A stretch of DNA of 64,000 bases from an uncultured Oscillibacter sp. (GTDB lineage: Bacteria; Bacillota; Clostridia; Oscillospirales; Oscillospiraceae). Both the position numbers and the translations under genes were made by a program. The notes beneath the pieces are model-generated. The model made no database searches. It was not told the origin of the DNA and saw nothing but the letters and a program-made list of their open reading frames with translations. The stretch spans positions 1 through 64,000 of the forward strand of contig CAJTJA010000004.1 of the NCBI GenBank assembly GCA_910576845.1. Direction: 5' to 3'. This document shows positions 51,939-60,635 of this stretch, one piece after another. Numbering within the stretch: the stretch's first letter is position 1; each line of letters begins with the position of its first letter.

Positions 51939-53942
51939 TTATGGCAGGGTGCTTCCAGCTGGCTCATTCATAGCGGCAGTGATATATTGCTTGCCGTAGA
52001 GAGCGTCGTATATCACAGCGTCCCGAAGGTCCAGCAGGTATTCCATGTCGGAAGGAAGATTTGCCGCTTCCCGGCTGGAAGCAGCATTGCCCTGACCGTC
52101 CACAAAGCAGGAACTCAGGTTGCTCAGGCAGACGTGACTGACCTTTTCCAGCAGATCCCAGTAGCGGGATATGGGCTGGCCTGTGAGCTTGAGCAGCTGG
52201 GGCCCCAGGGCGGTGACGCTGCTGTCCCTGCGTGTTCCCGCTTGACCATGCAGCAGGGCGGCGTCATTCGCCCAGATGAGGTAGTCGGTAGAAAAGAGGT
52301 CATTAATTTGATCCGGACTCCAAGTTGGAATGTCATTTCCGGGGGAAAGCCCTAATTTGGTGTAAATAGTTTCTTGATCCGGCATAAAGAGATTCGGGCG
52401 GTGGTCTCCAAAAAACACGACAATGGTAGGCTCGTCACTTTCCCGCAGCGCGTCAGTTAATTTGCCCAGAGCCTGATCTGCCCGGGTAATCCCTTCCAGC
52501 ATGACGCGGATAATATCCTGCTGCTCTGTAGTAAAGCCATTTGCGGTTAAGCCGATTTGACACGCATAGTTAAATTTGTCCGGGTCAAAGGGCTGATGGT
52601 TCTCCATTGTAATGCCGTAAAGAAAGGCCCGCCTGCCATCGGCGTTGATGTCTTCCATTCGTTTAAGCATTCCCTGGAAAAGGTAACTGTCCTTTAAGTA
52701 GTAGCCGCCATAGCAGCTTCCGCTCCACTCAAAGCCAAGGTTTTGAATATCCTGGGAAAAAAGCAGATTTTCAAAACCCAGCAGCGGGTAAGTAACGGTA
52801 CGGTTATAAAGGCTGTTGTCAAAGCCGTGAAGCATTTCAGCCCGGTAATTGCCGGTATGGGTGTATTGCTCCGCCAGTGAATCAAAGCGCTCATAGGCCT
52901 CCTGATCCAGGAAGCAGAGATTAAAGCTGGGGGGAATATCCAGGCTGTTGATGCCGTAGAGCATGGACATTTCGATATAGCCGGTGCCGTAACCCAGATA
53001 GTGGCTGTGAAAGGTTCCGCTGATGCTTTCTTCTTTTAAGGCATGAAAATTCTTCACAGGGTCCTTGTCATAGCTCAGTTCCGGAAGACGGGTAATATCA
53101 AAGAAGGATTCCGACAAAATGAAAAGGATGTTTGGAGCAGGTGTGCTGGAAGTGTCTGTCATATCAGCCGTATGGCTGTCTTGTAGAATTTCATCTATTT
53201 GTGTCAAAATATCCTGCATATAAGCCGGGCTGTATGCGGCCCCACCCTGTTCTCCTTCCATAAACTTTGCCGAGGATGTCATATCCTTCAGGAAATAGTC
53301 CCGCCAGAGATTCAATGTCAGGCCGTAAAGGCTGTGGCCCTCTGTGGGGTCTGTCCGGTTATAAAAGTCTATTTGCAGAAGGGCTCCTATAGTTTGGGCC
53401 CCTGCGGCGGAATAAAGCCAAACCGCCAGGGCCAGGGAGATGCCAAAAGTGAGAAACCGGGGCCGCCCCTCCAAGACTGTCAGCGGCTGGGTTAAAAACA
53501 GCAGCAGTACACAGAGCGCTACAAGTATTACCGCCTGCCAGAAATCCATTGGCGGCGTTAGGTCTCCCGCCAAACCGGCTACATTGCCCGCCTGAGCGGC
53601 CAGCCCAAAGTCCGCGAGATTCAGCGGAGTTCCGTTAATGGCGTTTTTAAAGTAACTCACCAGGGCCAGGATTAAGCCGGCGGCTCCCACGGGAATGGCG
53701 CCGATCCAGAGCCTTCCCGTCAAAGCGCCCAGGACATAAACTGCTGTGCTGTAGATCAGAACGGTCATTATGAAATTGGCCGGGTGTGCCAAAATCCAGC
53801 CCCACGTGGCCGGAAGAACCTTCAAGTCGACCATCTGCACAGCCAGTGTGATTCCTGTCCCCATGCAGAAGCTGGCCGCTCCAAACAACAGCCATCGCAG
53901 CCAGTGTGGGCCGATTGGCCGGGGATGAAGTATTTTTTTCAA
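51939..53942 (-). CDS. LTA synthase family protein (membrane sulfatase fold), copy 2
   Basis: This 667-residue paralogue of the protein at 44338-46335 is similar along its length. Five membrane segments are followed by the extracellular catalytic domain with NILFILSESFFDITRL, LGYGTGYIEMSMLYG and VVFFGDHRPNLFM. All metal and nucleophile residues are kept, so both copies should be active. It starts with TTG, after GAGGAAAG. The two copies flank the nadE-nagZ-like-alaX block, suggesting duplication of a wall-polymer gene with divergence in specificity. Confidence 0.88.
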   Translation of the reverse strand: MKKILHPRPIGPHWLRWLLFGAASFCMGTGITLAVQMVDLKVLPATWGWILAHPANFIMTVLIYSTAVYVLGALTGRLWIGAIPVGAAGLILALVSYFKNAINGTPLNLADFGLAAQAGNVAGLAGDLTPPMDFWQAVILVALCVLLLFLTQPLTVLEGRPRFLTFGISLALAVWLYSAAGAQTIGALLQIDFYNRTDPTEGHSLYGLTLNLWRDYFLKDMTSSAKFMEGEQGGAAYSPAYMQDILTQIDEILQDSHTADMTDTSSTPAPNILFILSESFFDITRLPELSYDKDPVKNFHALKEESISGTFHSHYLGYGTGYIEMSMLYGINSLDIPPSFNLCFLDQEAYERFDSLAEQYTHTGNYRAEMLHGFDNSLYNRTVTYPLLGFENLLFSQDIQNLGFEWSGSCYGGYYLKDSYLFQGMLKRMEDINADGRRAFLYGITMENHQPFDPDKFNYACQIGLTANGFTTEQQDIIRVMLEGITRADQALGKLTDALRESDEPTIVVFFGDHRPNLFMPDQETIYTKLGLSPGNDIPTWSPDQINDLFSTDYLIWANDAALLHGQAGTRRDSSVTALGPQLLKLTGQPISRYWDLLEKVSHVCLSNLSSCFVDGQGNAASSREAANLPSDMEYLLDLRDAVIYDALYGKQYITAAMNEPAGSTLP

Positions 53943-53997
53943 TATACTTTCCTCGTTTCCATCATCTTCAAACGAGATTGCTTTAAAACGGATACTA

Positions 53998-54024
53998 ACC
54001 GGGGCCGCAGTTCTGCGGCCCCGG
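53998..54024 (-). terminator. Hairpin after glyS
   Basis: ACCGGGGCCGCAG and CTGCGGCCCCGGT form a perfect 13-bp stem with a 1-2-base loop; no long T-run follows. Confidence 0.65.
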
Positions 54025-54050
54025 TGTCGCTTGGAAGCTTAGTGTGTGCC

Positions 54051-55466
54051 TTAGTATGCCAGCTTCTCCGCGAGGTAGGCTTTCAGTTCGCTGATGGGAA
54101 TGCGGACTTGAGCCATGGAGTCCCGCTCCCGGACGGTGACACAGTTGTCTCCTGCCTTGGACTCGTCGCCTACGGTGTCAAAGTCCACGGTAATGCAGTA
54201 GGGGGTGCCGATTTCATCCTCCCGGCGATAGCGCTTGCCGATGGAGCCGGTTTCGTCAAAATCCACCATCCAGCTTTTGGAGAGCTCCTGCTGAATTTCC
54301 TGGGCTTTAGCGCTGAGTTTTTTGCTCAGAGGCAGAACGGCGGCTTTGAACGGCGCGATAGCGGGGTGGAAGCGCATGACGGTGCGGACGTCGTTCTTAG
54401 CCGGGTCCACCACTTCCTCGTCGTAGGCTTCTACCAGCAGGGCCAGGGTCATTCGGTCTGCGCCCAAGGAGGGCTCGATGACGTAGGGGACATAGTGCTC
54501 GTTCTTTTCCTGGTCGAAGTAGGTGAGGTCCTGGCCGGAATGCTTCTGGTGCTGGCTCAGATCGTAGTCCGTCCGGTCCGCCACACCCCACAGCTCACCC
54601 CAGCCGAAGGGGAAGAGGTACTCAAAGTCTGTGGTGGCCTTGGAGTAGAAAGCCAGCTCTTCAGGCTCGTGGTCCCGGAGACGGAGGTTCTCCTCCTTGA
54701 CGTTGAGGCCAATCAGCCAGTCGTGACAGTAGGTCCGCCAGTACTGGAACCACTCCAGGTCCGTATCGGGCTTGCAGAAAAACTCCAGCTCCATCTGCTC
54801 AAACTCCCGGATGCGGAAGATGAAGTTGCCCGGGGTGATCTCATTTCGGAAGCTTTTGCCCACCTGGCATACGCCGAAGGGAAGTTTTCTTCTGGTGGTC
54901 CGCTGGATAGCGGGGAAGTTCACAAAAATGCCCTGGGCGGTTTCAGGCCGGAGGTAAACCTCGTTGGCGGAGTCTTCCGTCACGCCCTGGTGGGTCTTGA
55001 ACATTAGATTGAACTTGCGGATGTCCGTAAAGTCGTGCTTGCCGCAGCCGGGGCAGGGGACTTCCTTTTCCCGGATAAAGGCCACCAAATCCTCCTGGCT
55101 CATGGCCTCCACATTTACATCCAGGCTGTTCTCCTGGACATAGCCCTCCACCAGTTTGTCGGCCCGGTGCCGCATTTTGCAGGCCTTGCAATCGATGAGG
55201 GGGTCGTTGAAGGTGGACACGTGACCGGAGGCCACCCAGACCTGGGGGTTCATGAGGATGGCGGCGTCCAGACCGACATTATAGGGGTTCTCCTGGACAA
55301 ATTTTTTCCACCAGGCCCGCTTCACATTGTTCTTAAGTTCCACGCCTAGGGGGCCGTAGTCCCAGCTGTTGGCGAGGCCGCCGTAAATCTCGCTGCCGGG
55401 GAAGACGAAGCCCCGGCCTTTGCAGAGGGCGACAATTTTTTCCATAGTCTTTTGACGGTTATCCAT
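54051..55466 (-). CDS. glyS: Glycyl-tRNA synthetase (dimeric alpha2 type)
   Basis: This 471-residue class II synthetase begins with [21 protein letters not shown] and carries [14 protein letters not shown] (Gly-AMP site), [24 protein letters not shown] (motif 2) and [14 protein letters not shown] (motif 3). It is the single-chain type of archaea, eukaryotes and many clostridia, not GlyQS. It follows a small gene under a glycine T-box leader, so uncharged tRNA-Gly should switch both on. Confidence 0.96.
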   Translation of the reverse strand: MDNRQKTMEKIVALCKGRGFVFPGSEIYGGLANSWDYGPLGVELKNNVKRAWWKKFVQENPYNVGLDAAILMNPQVWVASGHVSTFNDPLIDCKACKMRHRADKLVEGYVQENSLDVNVEAMSQEDLVAFIREKEVPCPGCGKHDFTDIRKFNLMFKTHQGVTEDSANEVYLRPETAQGIFVNFPAIQRTTRRKLPFGVCQVGKSFRNEITPGNFIFRIREFEQMELEFFCKPDTDLEWFQYWRTYCHDWLIGLNVKEENLRLRDHEPEELAFYSKATTDFEYLFPFGWGELWGVADRTDYDLSQHQKHSGQDLTYFDQEKNEHYVPYVIEPSLGADRMTLALLVEAYDEEVVDPAKNDVRTVMRFHPAIAPFKAAVLPLSKKLSAKAQEIQQELSKSWMVDFDETGSIGKRYRREDEIGTPYCITVDFDTVGDESKAGDNCVTVRERDSMAQVRIPISELKAYLAEKLAY

Positions 55467-55502
55467 AATGCGTTCTCTCCTTCTCAGAATTGTTTAAGGT
55501 TT

Positions 55503-55886
55503 TTATTGGGGATCGATGGTGTGAAAAATCCGCTTCAGCCCTCCGTCCTGATAAAGGAATTTCAATTGCAGGACGAGGTTCGTCAGTTCTCCGCCGGAGG
55601 TCAGCTCATAATCTGCGGCAAAGCCGCTGCCGTCGTTGTATTCGAAGAACATGATTTCATGGTGATACTCGTACTGAGGCCGAAAGCTGCAGGGTACGCC
55701 GTATTCGTCGAAGGCGTCAAAATCATTCAGCTCCAGGGTACCTTGGATGCACTCCTGAATCTGCTCCGTGTCCTCCCACTCCATTTCGTCTACGCAAGAG
55801 GGAAGGTCTCCATAGTGCTTTTCATGGAGGACATGGAGAATGTTCTTTACCGTCTCGGTGGCCTGTTCCTTGTGCTGTTCCGTCAA
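55503..55886 (-). CDS. Hypothetical protein between the Gly T-box and glyS
   Basis: This 127-residue very acidic protein is unrecognised. ETVKNILHVLHEKHYGDLPSCVDEME is an N-terminal helical part; FEYNDGSGFAADYELTSGGELTNLVLQLKF looks like a beta-rich C-terminal part. It starts with TTG nine bases after AGGAGG; an ATG closer by meets a stop after two codons. It lies directly under T-box control and 36 bases before glyS, so it should be induced by glycine starvation. Confidence 0.65.
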   Translation of the reverse strand: MTEQHKEQATETVKNILHVLHEKHYGDLPSCVDEMEWEDTEQIQECIQGTLELNDFDAFDEYGVPCSFRPQYEYHHEIMFFEYNDGSGFAADYELTSGGELTNLVLQLKFLYQDGGLKRIFHTIDPQ

Positions 55887-55907
55887 ACCATTTCACCTCC
55901 TCAAAAA

Positions 55908-56150
55908 CAAAAAAACGCCCCGAGCCTGACTGGCTCAGGGCGAACCTGTGAGGTCCGCGGTTCCACCTGAATTTCCCCCAAGGACGGAGGACGCTCTGCC
56001 CGGTAACGGCGGGAAGCCGGCGGGGCATTGCCTCCCCGCGGCACGGAAAGAGGCGCCAAGCAGTCTCCCTCCCGGGAGGGCTCGCACCCAACGCCCTCTC
56101 TCTTCGCCGGGATGGGGGAAGCTTCTCCCCTTTGTGGCCTTTGAACTTTC
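55908..56150 (-). promoter_or_regulatory. T-box leader (glycine)
   Basis: On the minus strand the T-box bulge AGGTGGAACCGCGG (55955-55968) is followed by a terminator stem GCCCTGAGCC/GGCTCGGGGC (55916-55942) and seven T. Upstream, Stem I has AGAGAG and the distal loop TTGGGTGCGA. Between pairing arms AAAGGGG/CCTCTTT and AAGC/GCTT lies GGCG, so the specifier is probably GGC (Gly) at 56055-56057. This fits the downstream glyS. Confidence 0.88.
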
Positions 56151-56153
56151 GTC

Positions 56154-56182
56154 ACTGTATCATGTTTTGACGGGAATGTCAA
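56154..56182 (-). promoter_or_regulatory. Promoter of the Gly T-box operon
   Basis: Minus strand: -35 TTGACA (56177-56182), 17-bp spacer, -10 TACAGT (56154-56159). Confidence 0.7.
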
Positions 56183-56255
56183 GGGGAGGGGCGGCTTTTC
56201 CTTTTTAAGACAAGGGCTACCATGCTGCAGCTTCGACAGTTTCTGCAAACGCATG

Positions 56256-56284
56256 TTGATATGGTAGTTGCAATATGCTATCAT
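56256..56284 (+). promoter_or_regulatory. Promoter of the NADAR locus
   Basis: -35 TTGATA (56256-56261), 17-bp spacer, -10 TATCAT (56279-56284). It rules out the ATG at 56222 as the start of the first gene. Confidence 0.6.
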
Positions 56285-56320
56285 CTAAACGGAAAATCGG
56301 AGTTTTGGAGGTGTGTTGAG

Positions 56321-56605
56321 ATGAGTTTTTCTGATATGGTTGTGGGAAAAAACGGATTGTTGGTAGAATTGCGCTGCCATAACTCTTTTAACGAGAAAAT
56401 CTATATGGATATTACAAACTATCTTAATCAGCGTTTGTCCGAATGGAAACGAACGGGTTTTATACCTGTCGCTGATGCAGTGGCTGTCTTCAACTTAATT
56501 GATGAGTTGTCTGGCGGAAGTCAATTTTGGAGTGAAGAGGTGGAACTGCGGGTGGAAGACGCCATACTTGAAATACAGGAAATGATTAGTTCATTAGAAG
56601 AATAA
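56321..56605 (+). CDS. Small acidic protein paired with NADAR antitoxin-like gene
   Basis: This 94-residue protein begins MSFSDMVVGKNGLLVELRCH and is acidic towards the end (LRVEDAILEIQEMISSLEE). It is unrecognised. GGAGG lies nine bases before ATG 56321. It is 25 bases upstream of the NADAR-like gene, and both use AT-rich codons unlike their neighbours, so they form one imported cassette. It could be a regulator, a decayed toxin or a partner of the antitoxin. Confidence 0.65.
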   Translation: MSFSDMVVGKNGLLVELRCHNSFNEKIYMDITNYLNQRLSEWKRTGFIPVADAVAVFNLIDELSGGSQFWSEEVELRVEDAILEIQEMISSLEE

Positions 56606-56630
56606 ACTGCATTTTGCATGGGAGGAACAG

Positions 56631-57278
56631 ATGGCAAACCGACCGGCCTTTTTTGTTCGTCAAGGTAACGTGATTAGTGAAACGTATTCATTTGAATGGT
56701 ATTCTGGATTTGCAGTATCTCAAAAGCAAAAATCTGTAAGAAGTCTGCACAATGCGATTATAAAAGCAAATATAAACGCGAAACCATTGGAAGTCAGCAC
56801 CAAAAGCGAAGAAGCGGCCGGAATTAAATTAAGCGCGTTCAATCTCAAGATAAATAGCAATACCCTTGAGAATATTTTTCAGAGCGCGAAAGTTTTTGAG
56901 AATGGAGGGCCTTATCTTGATTTGCTTGATGTGCCGCCGAAAGAAGCCAAGCGTGATAAGAGACTGCATAGCTCAGGAAACCTAAAAGCGTTTCGTTACC
57001 AGAATGAAGATTTTCCGTTAATCCCCCAAACAGCATTCTATGATTTCATCTATATTACCGCTATAAAAAAATCGTTTACAGCAAAGGAAATCCAGGCAAT
57101 TCTGGATTACGATTTTTTTACTGATATTGAATTTAATCCTGCAAAAAGCATCAATACTCAAGCAAGAGCTGCCGCAATACTTAGGTTGATTGTAGGCGAA
57201 TATGGATATCTGCCAGCTTTCAATAAAGAGGAATTTATTCAATATCACAAAGAACATGTTTTGTATGATGGATTCTAG
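56631..57278 (+). CDS. DarT1-associated NADAR-type antitoxin family protein
   Basis: This 215-residue protein matches the family labelled DarT1-associated NADAR antitoxin (DUF6977). It has FEWYSGFAVSQKQKSVRSLH, LEVSTKSEEAAGIKLSAFNL, VFENGGPYLDLL, PQTAFYDFIYI and FTDIEFNPAKSINTQARAAA. NADAR proteins remove ADP-ribose from guanosine in nucleic acids and neutralise DarT-type ADP-ribosyltransferase toxins. No DarT gene lies within 6 kb on either side, so it is either an orphan immunity gene or works with the unknown 94-residue protein. The family call is from memory of its motifs. Confidence 0.75.
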   Translation: MANRPAFFVRQGNVISETYSFEWYSGFAVSQKQKSVRSLHNAIIKANINAKPLEVSTKSEEAAGIKLSAFNLKINSNTLENIFQSAKVFENGGPYLDLLDVPPKEAKRDKRLHSSGNLKAFRYQNEDFPLIPQTAFYDFIYITAIKKSFTAKEIQAILDYDFFTDIEFNPAKSINTQARAAAILRLIVGEYGYLPAFNKEEFIQYHKEHVLYDGF

Positions 57279-57464
57279 TTTATTGCGCAGTCGCCTTCCT
57301 AAGCGACCGCCGTTTTAGGTATTTTAACGAATCGCTTTGTCAAATGTCATGGAGCGGCGCCCATCTGAAAAGGGGCGGTGGTTTTTCCCTTCTGAAACGC
57401 CCTCCTGCCAAAGATGGACCTTTGTGCTGCGATAAAAAGCAGATAAATAACTTCGATCGGAAGG

Positions 57465-57551
57465 ATGATGGAAAATGAAGAACGTACGAAAAAAGAGGGC
57501 CGTGGCTACGGTCCGGACGCTCTGCCTGGAGGTGATGACCGGATAAAATAA
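57465..57551 (+). CDS. Possible 28-residue leader peptide before the Vat-like gene
   Basis: The frame begins ATG ATG, with GGAAGG just before. It encodes a charged 28-residue peptide (MMENEERTKKEGRGYGPDAL then PGGDDRIK) and ends ten bases before the vat-like ATG, overlapping the spacer that holds AAGGAGG. Drug-resistance genes are often controlled by such leaders through ribosome stalling. The ribosome site touches the first ATG, so initiation would use the second at best. Speculative. Confidence 0.35.
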   Translation: MMENEERTKKEGRGYGPDALPGGDDRIK

Positions 57552-57561
57552 GGAGGTTTTT

Positions 57562-58218
57562 ATGAATCGGATTCCCAATCCCGACGTGGTATTTCCCAAC
57601 GAATACGACACGTCCTGCTTTTTGAAAAATGTGATTACCGCCCCCAACATTACAGTGGGGGAGTATACCTATTACGACGACCCTGTGGACCCCACAGCCT
57701 TTGAGCGAAACAACGTCCTCTTCAATTGGCCGGAGTTCGGAGACCATCTGATTATCGGGAGATTCTGCTCCATCGCCAGCGGTGTGAAATTCATCATGGG
57801 CAGCGCCAATCACCGTCTCTCCAGCGTCACCGCCTACCCCTTCCATGTTTTCGGGGGCCTCTGGGCGGAGTGCACGCCGTCCCACCTCTCCCAGCTCCCC
57901 TTCAAGGGGGATACGGTGGTGGGAAACGATGTGTGGCTGGGCCGGGAGTGTGTGGTGATGCCCGGCGTAACCATAGGGGATGGGGCCATTCTGGCGGCGC
58001 ACTCCGTGGTGGCGAAGGACGTGGAGCCTTATACCGTGGTGGGAGGAAATCCCGCCCGGCCCATTAAGAAGCGTTTTTCCCAGGAGTTGATTGATTTGCT
58101 GCTCCGGCTTCGCTGGTGGGACTTTCCGCCGGAGCAGCTGGCGAATTTCCTTCCGGCGCTGTGCAGCGAAAACCTGGAGGAGGTCCGGGACATGATAAAA
58201 GGTATGCTGGAGGCATAA
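57562..58218 (+). CDS. Vat/CatB-type xenobiotic acetyltransferase
   Basis: This 218-residue left-handed beta-helix acetyltransferase has VGEYTYYDDPVDP and GRFCSIASGVKFIMGSANHR, whose His is the catalytic base. HVFGGLW and GDTVVGNDVWLGRECVVMPGV give the hexapeptide coils, and VVGGNPARPIKKRF the C-terminal end, all as in Vat (streptogramin A) and CatB (chloramphenicol) enzymes. The long Vat-type loop is present. Resistance is possible but unproven for chromosomal homologues. AAGGAGG five bases before the ATG gives strong translation. Confidence 0.88.
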   Translation: MNRIPNPDVVFPNEYDTSCFLKNVITAPNITVGEYTYYDDPVDPTAFERNNVLFNWPEFGDHLIIGRFCSIASGVKFIMGSANHRLSSVTAYPFHVFGGLWAECTPSHLSQLPFKGDTVVGNDVWLGRECVVMPGVTIGDGAILAAHSVVAKDVEPYTVVGGNPARPIKKRFSQELIDLLLRLRWWDFPPEQLANFLPALCSENLEEVRDMIKGMLEA

Positions 58219-58219
58219 T

Positions 58220-58253
58220 ACAGCGGGGAGGGCTTGCAGGCCCTCCCCGCTGT
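58220..58253. terminator. Bidirectional terminator
   Basis: ACAGCGGGGAGGGC and GCCCTCCCCGCTGT form a perfect 14-bp stem between convergent vat-like and aspS genes. Confidence 0.85.
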
Positions 58254-58256
58254 CTC

Positions 58257-60032
58257 TTATTCTTCCGGCTTCACCAGGGTGATGTGCAGCTCGTCCAGCT
58301 GCTTCTGCGTTACCTCGCTGGGTGCGCCCATCATAACATCCATGGCGTTCTTGTTCATGGGGAAGGGAATAATTTCACGAATGGACTCCTCTCCCGCCAG
58401 CAGCATAACCATCCGGTCGATTCCCGGGGCGATGCCCGCGTGAGGCGGCGCACCATAGGTGAAGGCATTGTACATGGCGGGGAATTTTGCCTTCACGTCC
58501 TCCTCACCCAGGCCCACCATCCAAAAGGCCTTCACCATAATCTCAGGGTCGTGGTTTCGTACCGCGCCGGAGGAAAGCTCCACGCCGTTGCATACCAAAT
58601 CATACTGGTCCGCCATAATGCTAAGAGGGTCTAGCTCTCCCCGAATGGCCTTTTCAACGGTCTCCAATCCGCCGGAGGGCATGGAGAAGGGGTTGTGGCA
58701 GAACTCCAGCTCACCGCTTTCCTCCCCAATTTCATACATGGGGAAATCCACAATCCAGCAGAAGGCGTACTGCTCCTTTTTAAAATGATTGGGGCAGAAA
58801 GCGCCCAGCATTTTTACCAGCACGCCCGCTGTTTTCTGGGCCGCACCCTTGGGTCCGGCGGACAGACCCACGAAGCATCCGGGAGTAAGCCCCAGGGCTT
58901 CCACAACCTGCTCTTTGATGGGCTGGATAAACTTAGCGATGCCACCTATAATTTCCCCGTTTTCGTCATAGCGGAACCAGTAAGCCTTATTGCCGGACTG
59001 GACCTCTACGTCGGCGCACAGCTTGTCAATTTGCTTGCGGGTGCCCTCAAAGCTGGATACCGCAACCGCCTTCACCGTTTGGTGTTCGAAGGGAGGGAAA
59101 CCGCAGCGGCCCAGAACCTCTGTTGCGTCTTGGACTGTCAGGTCGATGCGCAGGTCCGGTTTATCGGTGCCATAGGTTTCTAAGGCTTCCCGATAGGGAA
59201 TGCGCCGGAAGGGAGCGGCACTGGCCGTATCATACTTGCCGTACTTGGCAAAAATGGGGGGCAGCACGTCCTCAATGACAGCGAACACGTCCTCTTGGGA
59301 GGCGAAGGCCATCTCCATATCCAGCTGGTAGAACTCGCCGGGAGACCGGTCTGCCCGCGCGTCCTCGTCTCGGAAGCAGGGGGCAATCTGGAAGTAGCGG
59401 TCAAAGCCGGAGGTCATAAGCAGCTGTTTAAATTGTTGGGGAGCCTGAGGCAGGGCGTAAAATTTCCCGGGGTGGTTCCGGGCGGGGACCAGGTAATCCC
59501 GGGCTCCCTCCGGAGAGGAGGCGGTGAGAATCGGGGTGGTGATTTCCAGGAAATCGTGGTCGCTCATGGCCTTGCGGATGGCAGAGACTACCTGGCACCG
59601 CAGGACAATGTTGTTTTTTACGGTCGGGTTCCGCAGGTCCAGATAGCGGTACTTCAGCCGCTGGGCTTCGTCAGCCTCCCGGCTGCGATTTACCTGAAAG
59701 GGCAGCTCGTTGTGCTGGCAGCGGCCCAGAACATCAACTTTTGCAGGGACGACTTCAATGTCGCCGGTAGACAGCTTGGGATTTTTGTTGGCCCGTTCTC
59801 GGACAGCGCCCTCTACAGAGATAGTGGATTCCTTGTTGATAGTCTTGAATTGGGCCACCATCTCCGGGGTCTCCGCCACGATCTGAGTGGTGCCGTAGAA
59901 GTCCCGGAGGACAATAAAGGCCAGCTCGGAGCCTACCTCCCGGATGTTCTCCATCCAGCCGGAGAGCTTGACGGTTTTTCCTGCGTCTGCGGCACGGAGC
60001 TCGCCGCAGGTGTGGGTGCGGTTTTGTGTCAT
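58257..60032 (-). CDS. aspS: Aspartyl-tRNA synthetase
   Basis: This 591-residue bacterial-type AspRS has the N-terminal OB fold with anticodon-binding GWMENIREVGSELAFIVLRD. Motif 2 is CFRDEDARADRSPGEFYQLD, a GAD insertion domain lies near 300-420, and motif 3 is GIAPGIDRMVMLLAG. It charges tRNA-Asp, and may also charge tRNA-Asn if GatCAB is present. It is downstream of hisS on the same strand, but a degenerate gene and a MITE fragment fill the 600-bp gap between them. Confidence 0.96.
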   Translation of the reverse strand: MTQNRTHTCGELRAADAGKTVKLSGWMENIREVGSELAFIVLRDFYGTTQIVAETPEMVAQFKTINKESTISVEGAVRERANKNPKLSTGDIEVVPAKVDVLGRCQHNELPFQVNRSREADEAQRLKYRYLDLRNPTVKNNIVLRCQVVSAIRKAMSDHDFLEITTPILTASSPEGARDYLVPARNHPGKFYALPQAPQQFKQLLMTSGFDRYFQIAPCFRDEDARADRSPGEFYQLDMEMAFASQEDVFAVIEDVLPPIFAKYGKYDTASAAPFRRIPYREALETYGTDKPDLRIDLTVQDATEVLGRCGFPPFEHQTVKAVAVSSFEGTRKQIDKLCADVEVQSGNKAYWFRYDENGEIIGGIAKFIQPIKEQVVEALGLTPGCFVGLSAGPKGAAQKTAGVLVKMLGAFCPNHFKKEQYAFCWIVDFPMYEIGEESGELEFCHNPFSMPSGGLETVEKAIRGELDPLSIMADQYDLVCNGVELSSGAVRNHDPEIMVKAFWMVGLGEEDVKAKFPAMYNAFTYGAPPHAGIAPGIDRMVMLLAGEESIREIIPFPMNKNAMDVMMGAPSEVTQKQLDELHITLVKPEE

Positions 60033-60113
60033 AGTGTTTGGCTTCCTTTCCCGTTCAACGGTAAAATTATAAATACAGATTGGAGTTAATTAAAAAATCA
60101 TTACGATTTGGAA

Positions 60114-60141
60114 TGTTTGGCCTTATGTGAACAGGCCCTAG
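60114..60141. mobile_element. Fragment of a MITE-like element (B type end)
   Basis: Positions 60114-60137 match the first 24 bases of element B read inwards (its 16-bp end GGCCTGTTCACATAAG plus GCCAAACA), and CTAG follows at 60138-60141. The other end is missing, so this is a truncated copy. It borders the pseudogene. Confidence 0.65.
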
Positions 60142-60168
60142 AAAGCCCCTCGGCTTTCAGCGTGCCTC

Positions 60169-60557
60169 TCATCTGCGGGAGACGTAGAGAGGCAGATTGA
60201 GATAGGTCCCGTAAGACCACTGGCTAATCCAGATGTGGAGGGAGGGAAGCGTCTCCCATTCCTTCTCCGACTGGGGGTCCTGGAAATAGCGGTGGAGATC
60301 GTAATCCTTTTTTCCGTCTTCCCCATAGGCGGCAACACCCGGAGCAGGGGTTTCAGAGGAGAGCGGTGGCGGATATCCTCCAATTCCGACAGCGTGTCCG
60401 TTGCCAGTTTTGCCACTTCTTGAGAGGTCTCGGGACTTAGCTTCCAGGATTGGCAGCTGTAAGCGGAAGTTGAGTCAATGACCAGTGTGTCGGTCTAGTC
60501 CGGCGCAATGTCCCCCAGCAGAAAGAAAATATCCACCGGCCTCGTGTACCAGAGGCA
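60169..60557 (-). pseudogene. Degenerate gene between hisS and aspS
   Basis: Minus-strand translation gives WYTRPVDIFFLLGDIAPD, then an in-frame TAG (60495-60497), then DTLVIDSTSAYSCQSWKL and SETSQEVAKL-like sequence. After a frameshift near 60330 it continues DYDLHRYFQDPQSEKEWETL and LHIWISQWSYGTYLNLPLYV, ending SRR and a TGA at 60169-60171. Coding-like stretches in two frames with a stop and a shift show a decayed gene. The parent family is not recognised. Confidence 0.5.
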
Positions 60558-60635
60558 TCAGAGGGCCAGCAGTCCGCAGTGGACCGCCTTTTTATGCTGT
60601 TGATAAGAGAGCTTCACGGATTTTCCTTTTTCCGC

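Noticed and set aside
23304..53977. 15-bp exact repeat CATCTTCAAACGAGA at 23304-23318 and 53963-53977
   Set aside because: A 15-base match in 64 kb is about as frequent as chance predicts, and no flanking similarity extends it.
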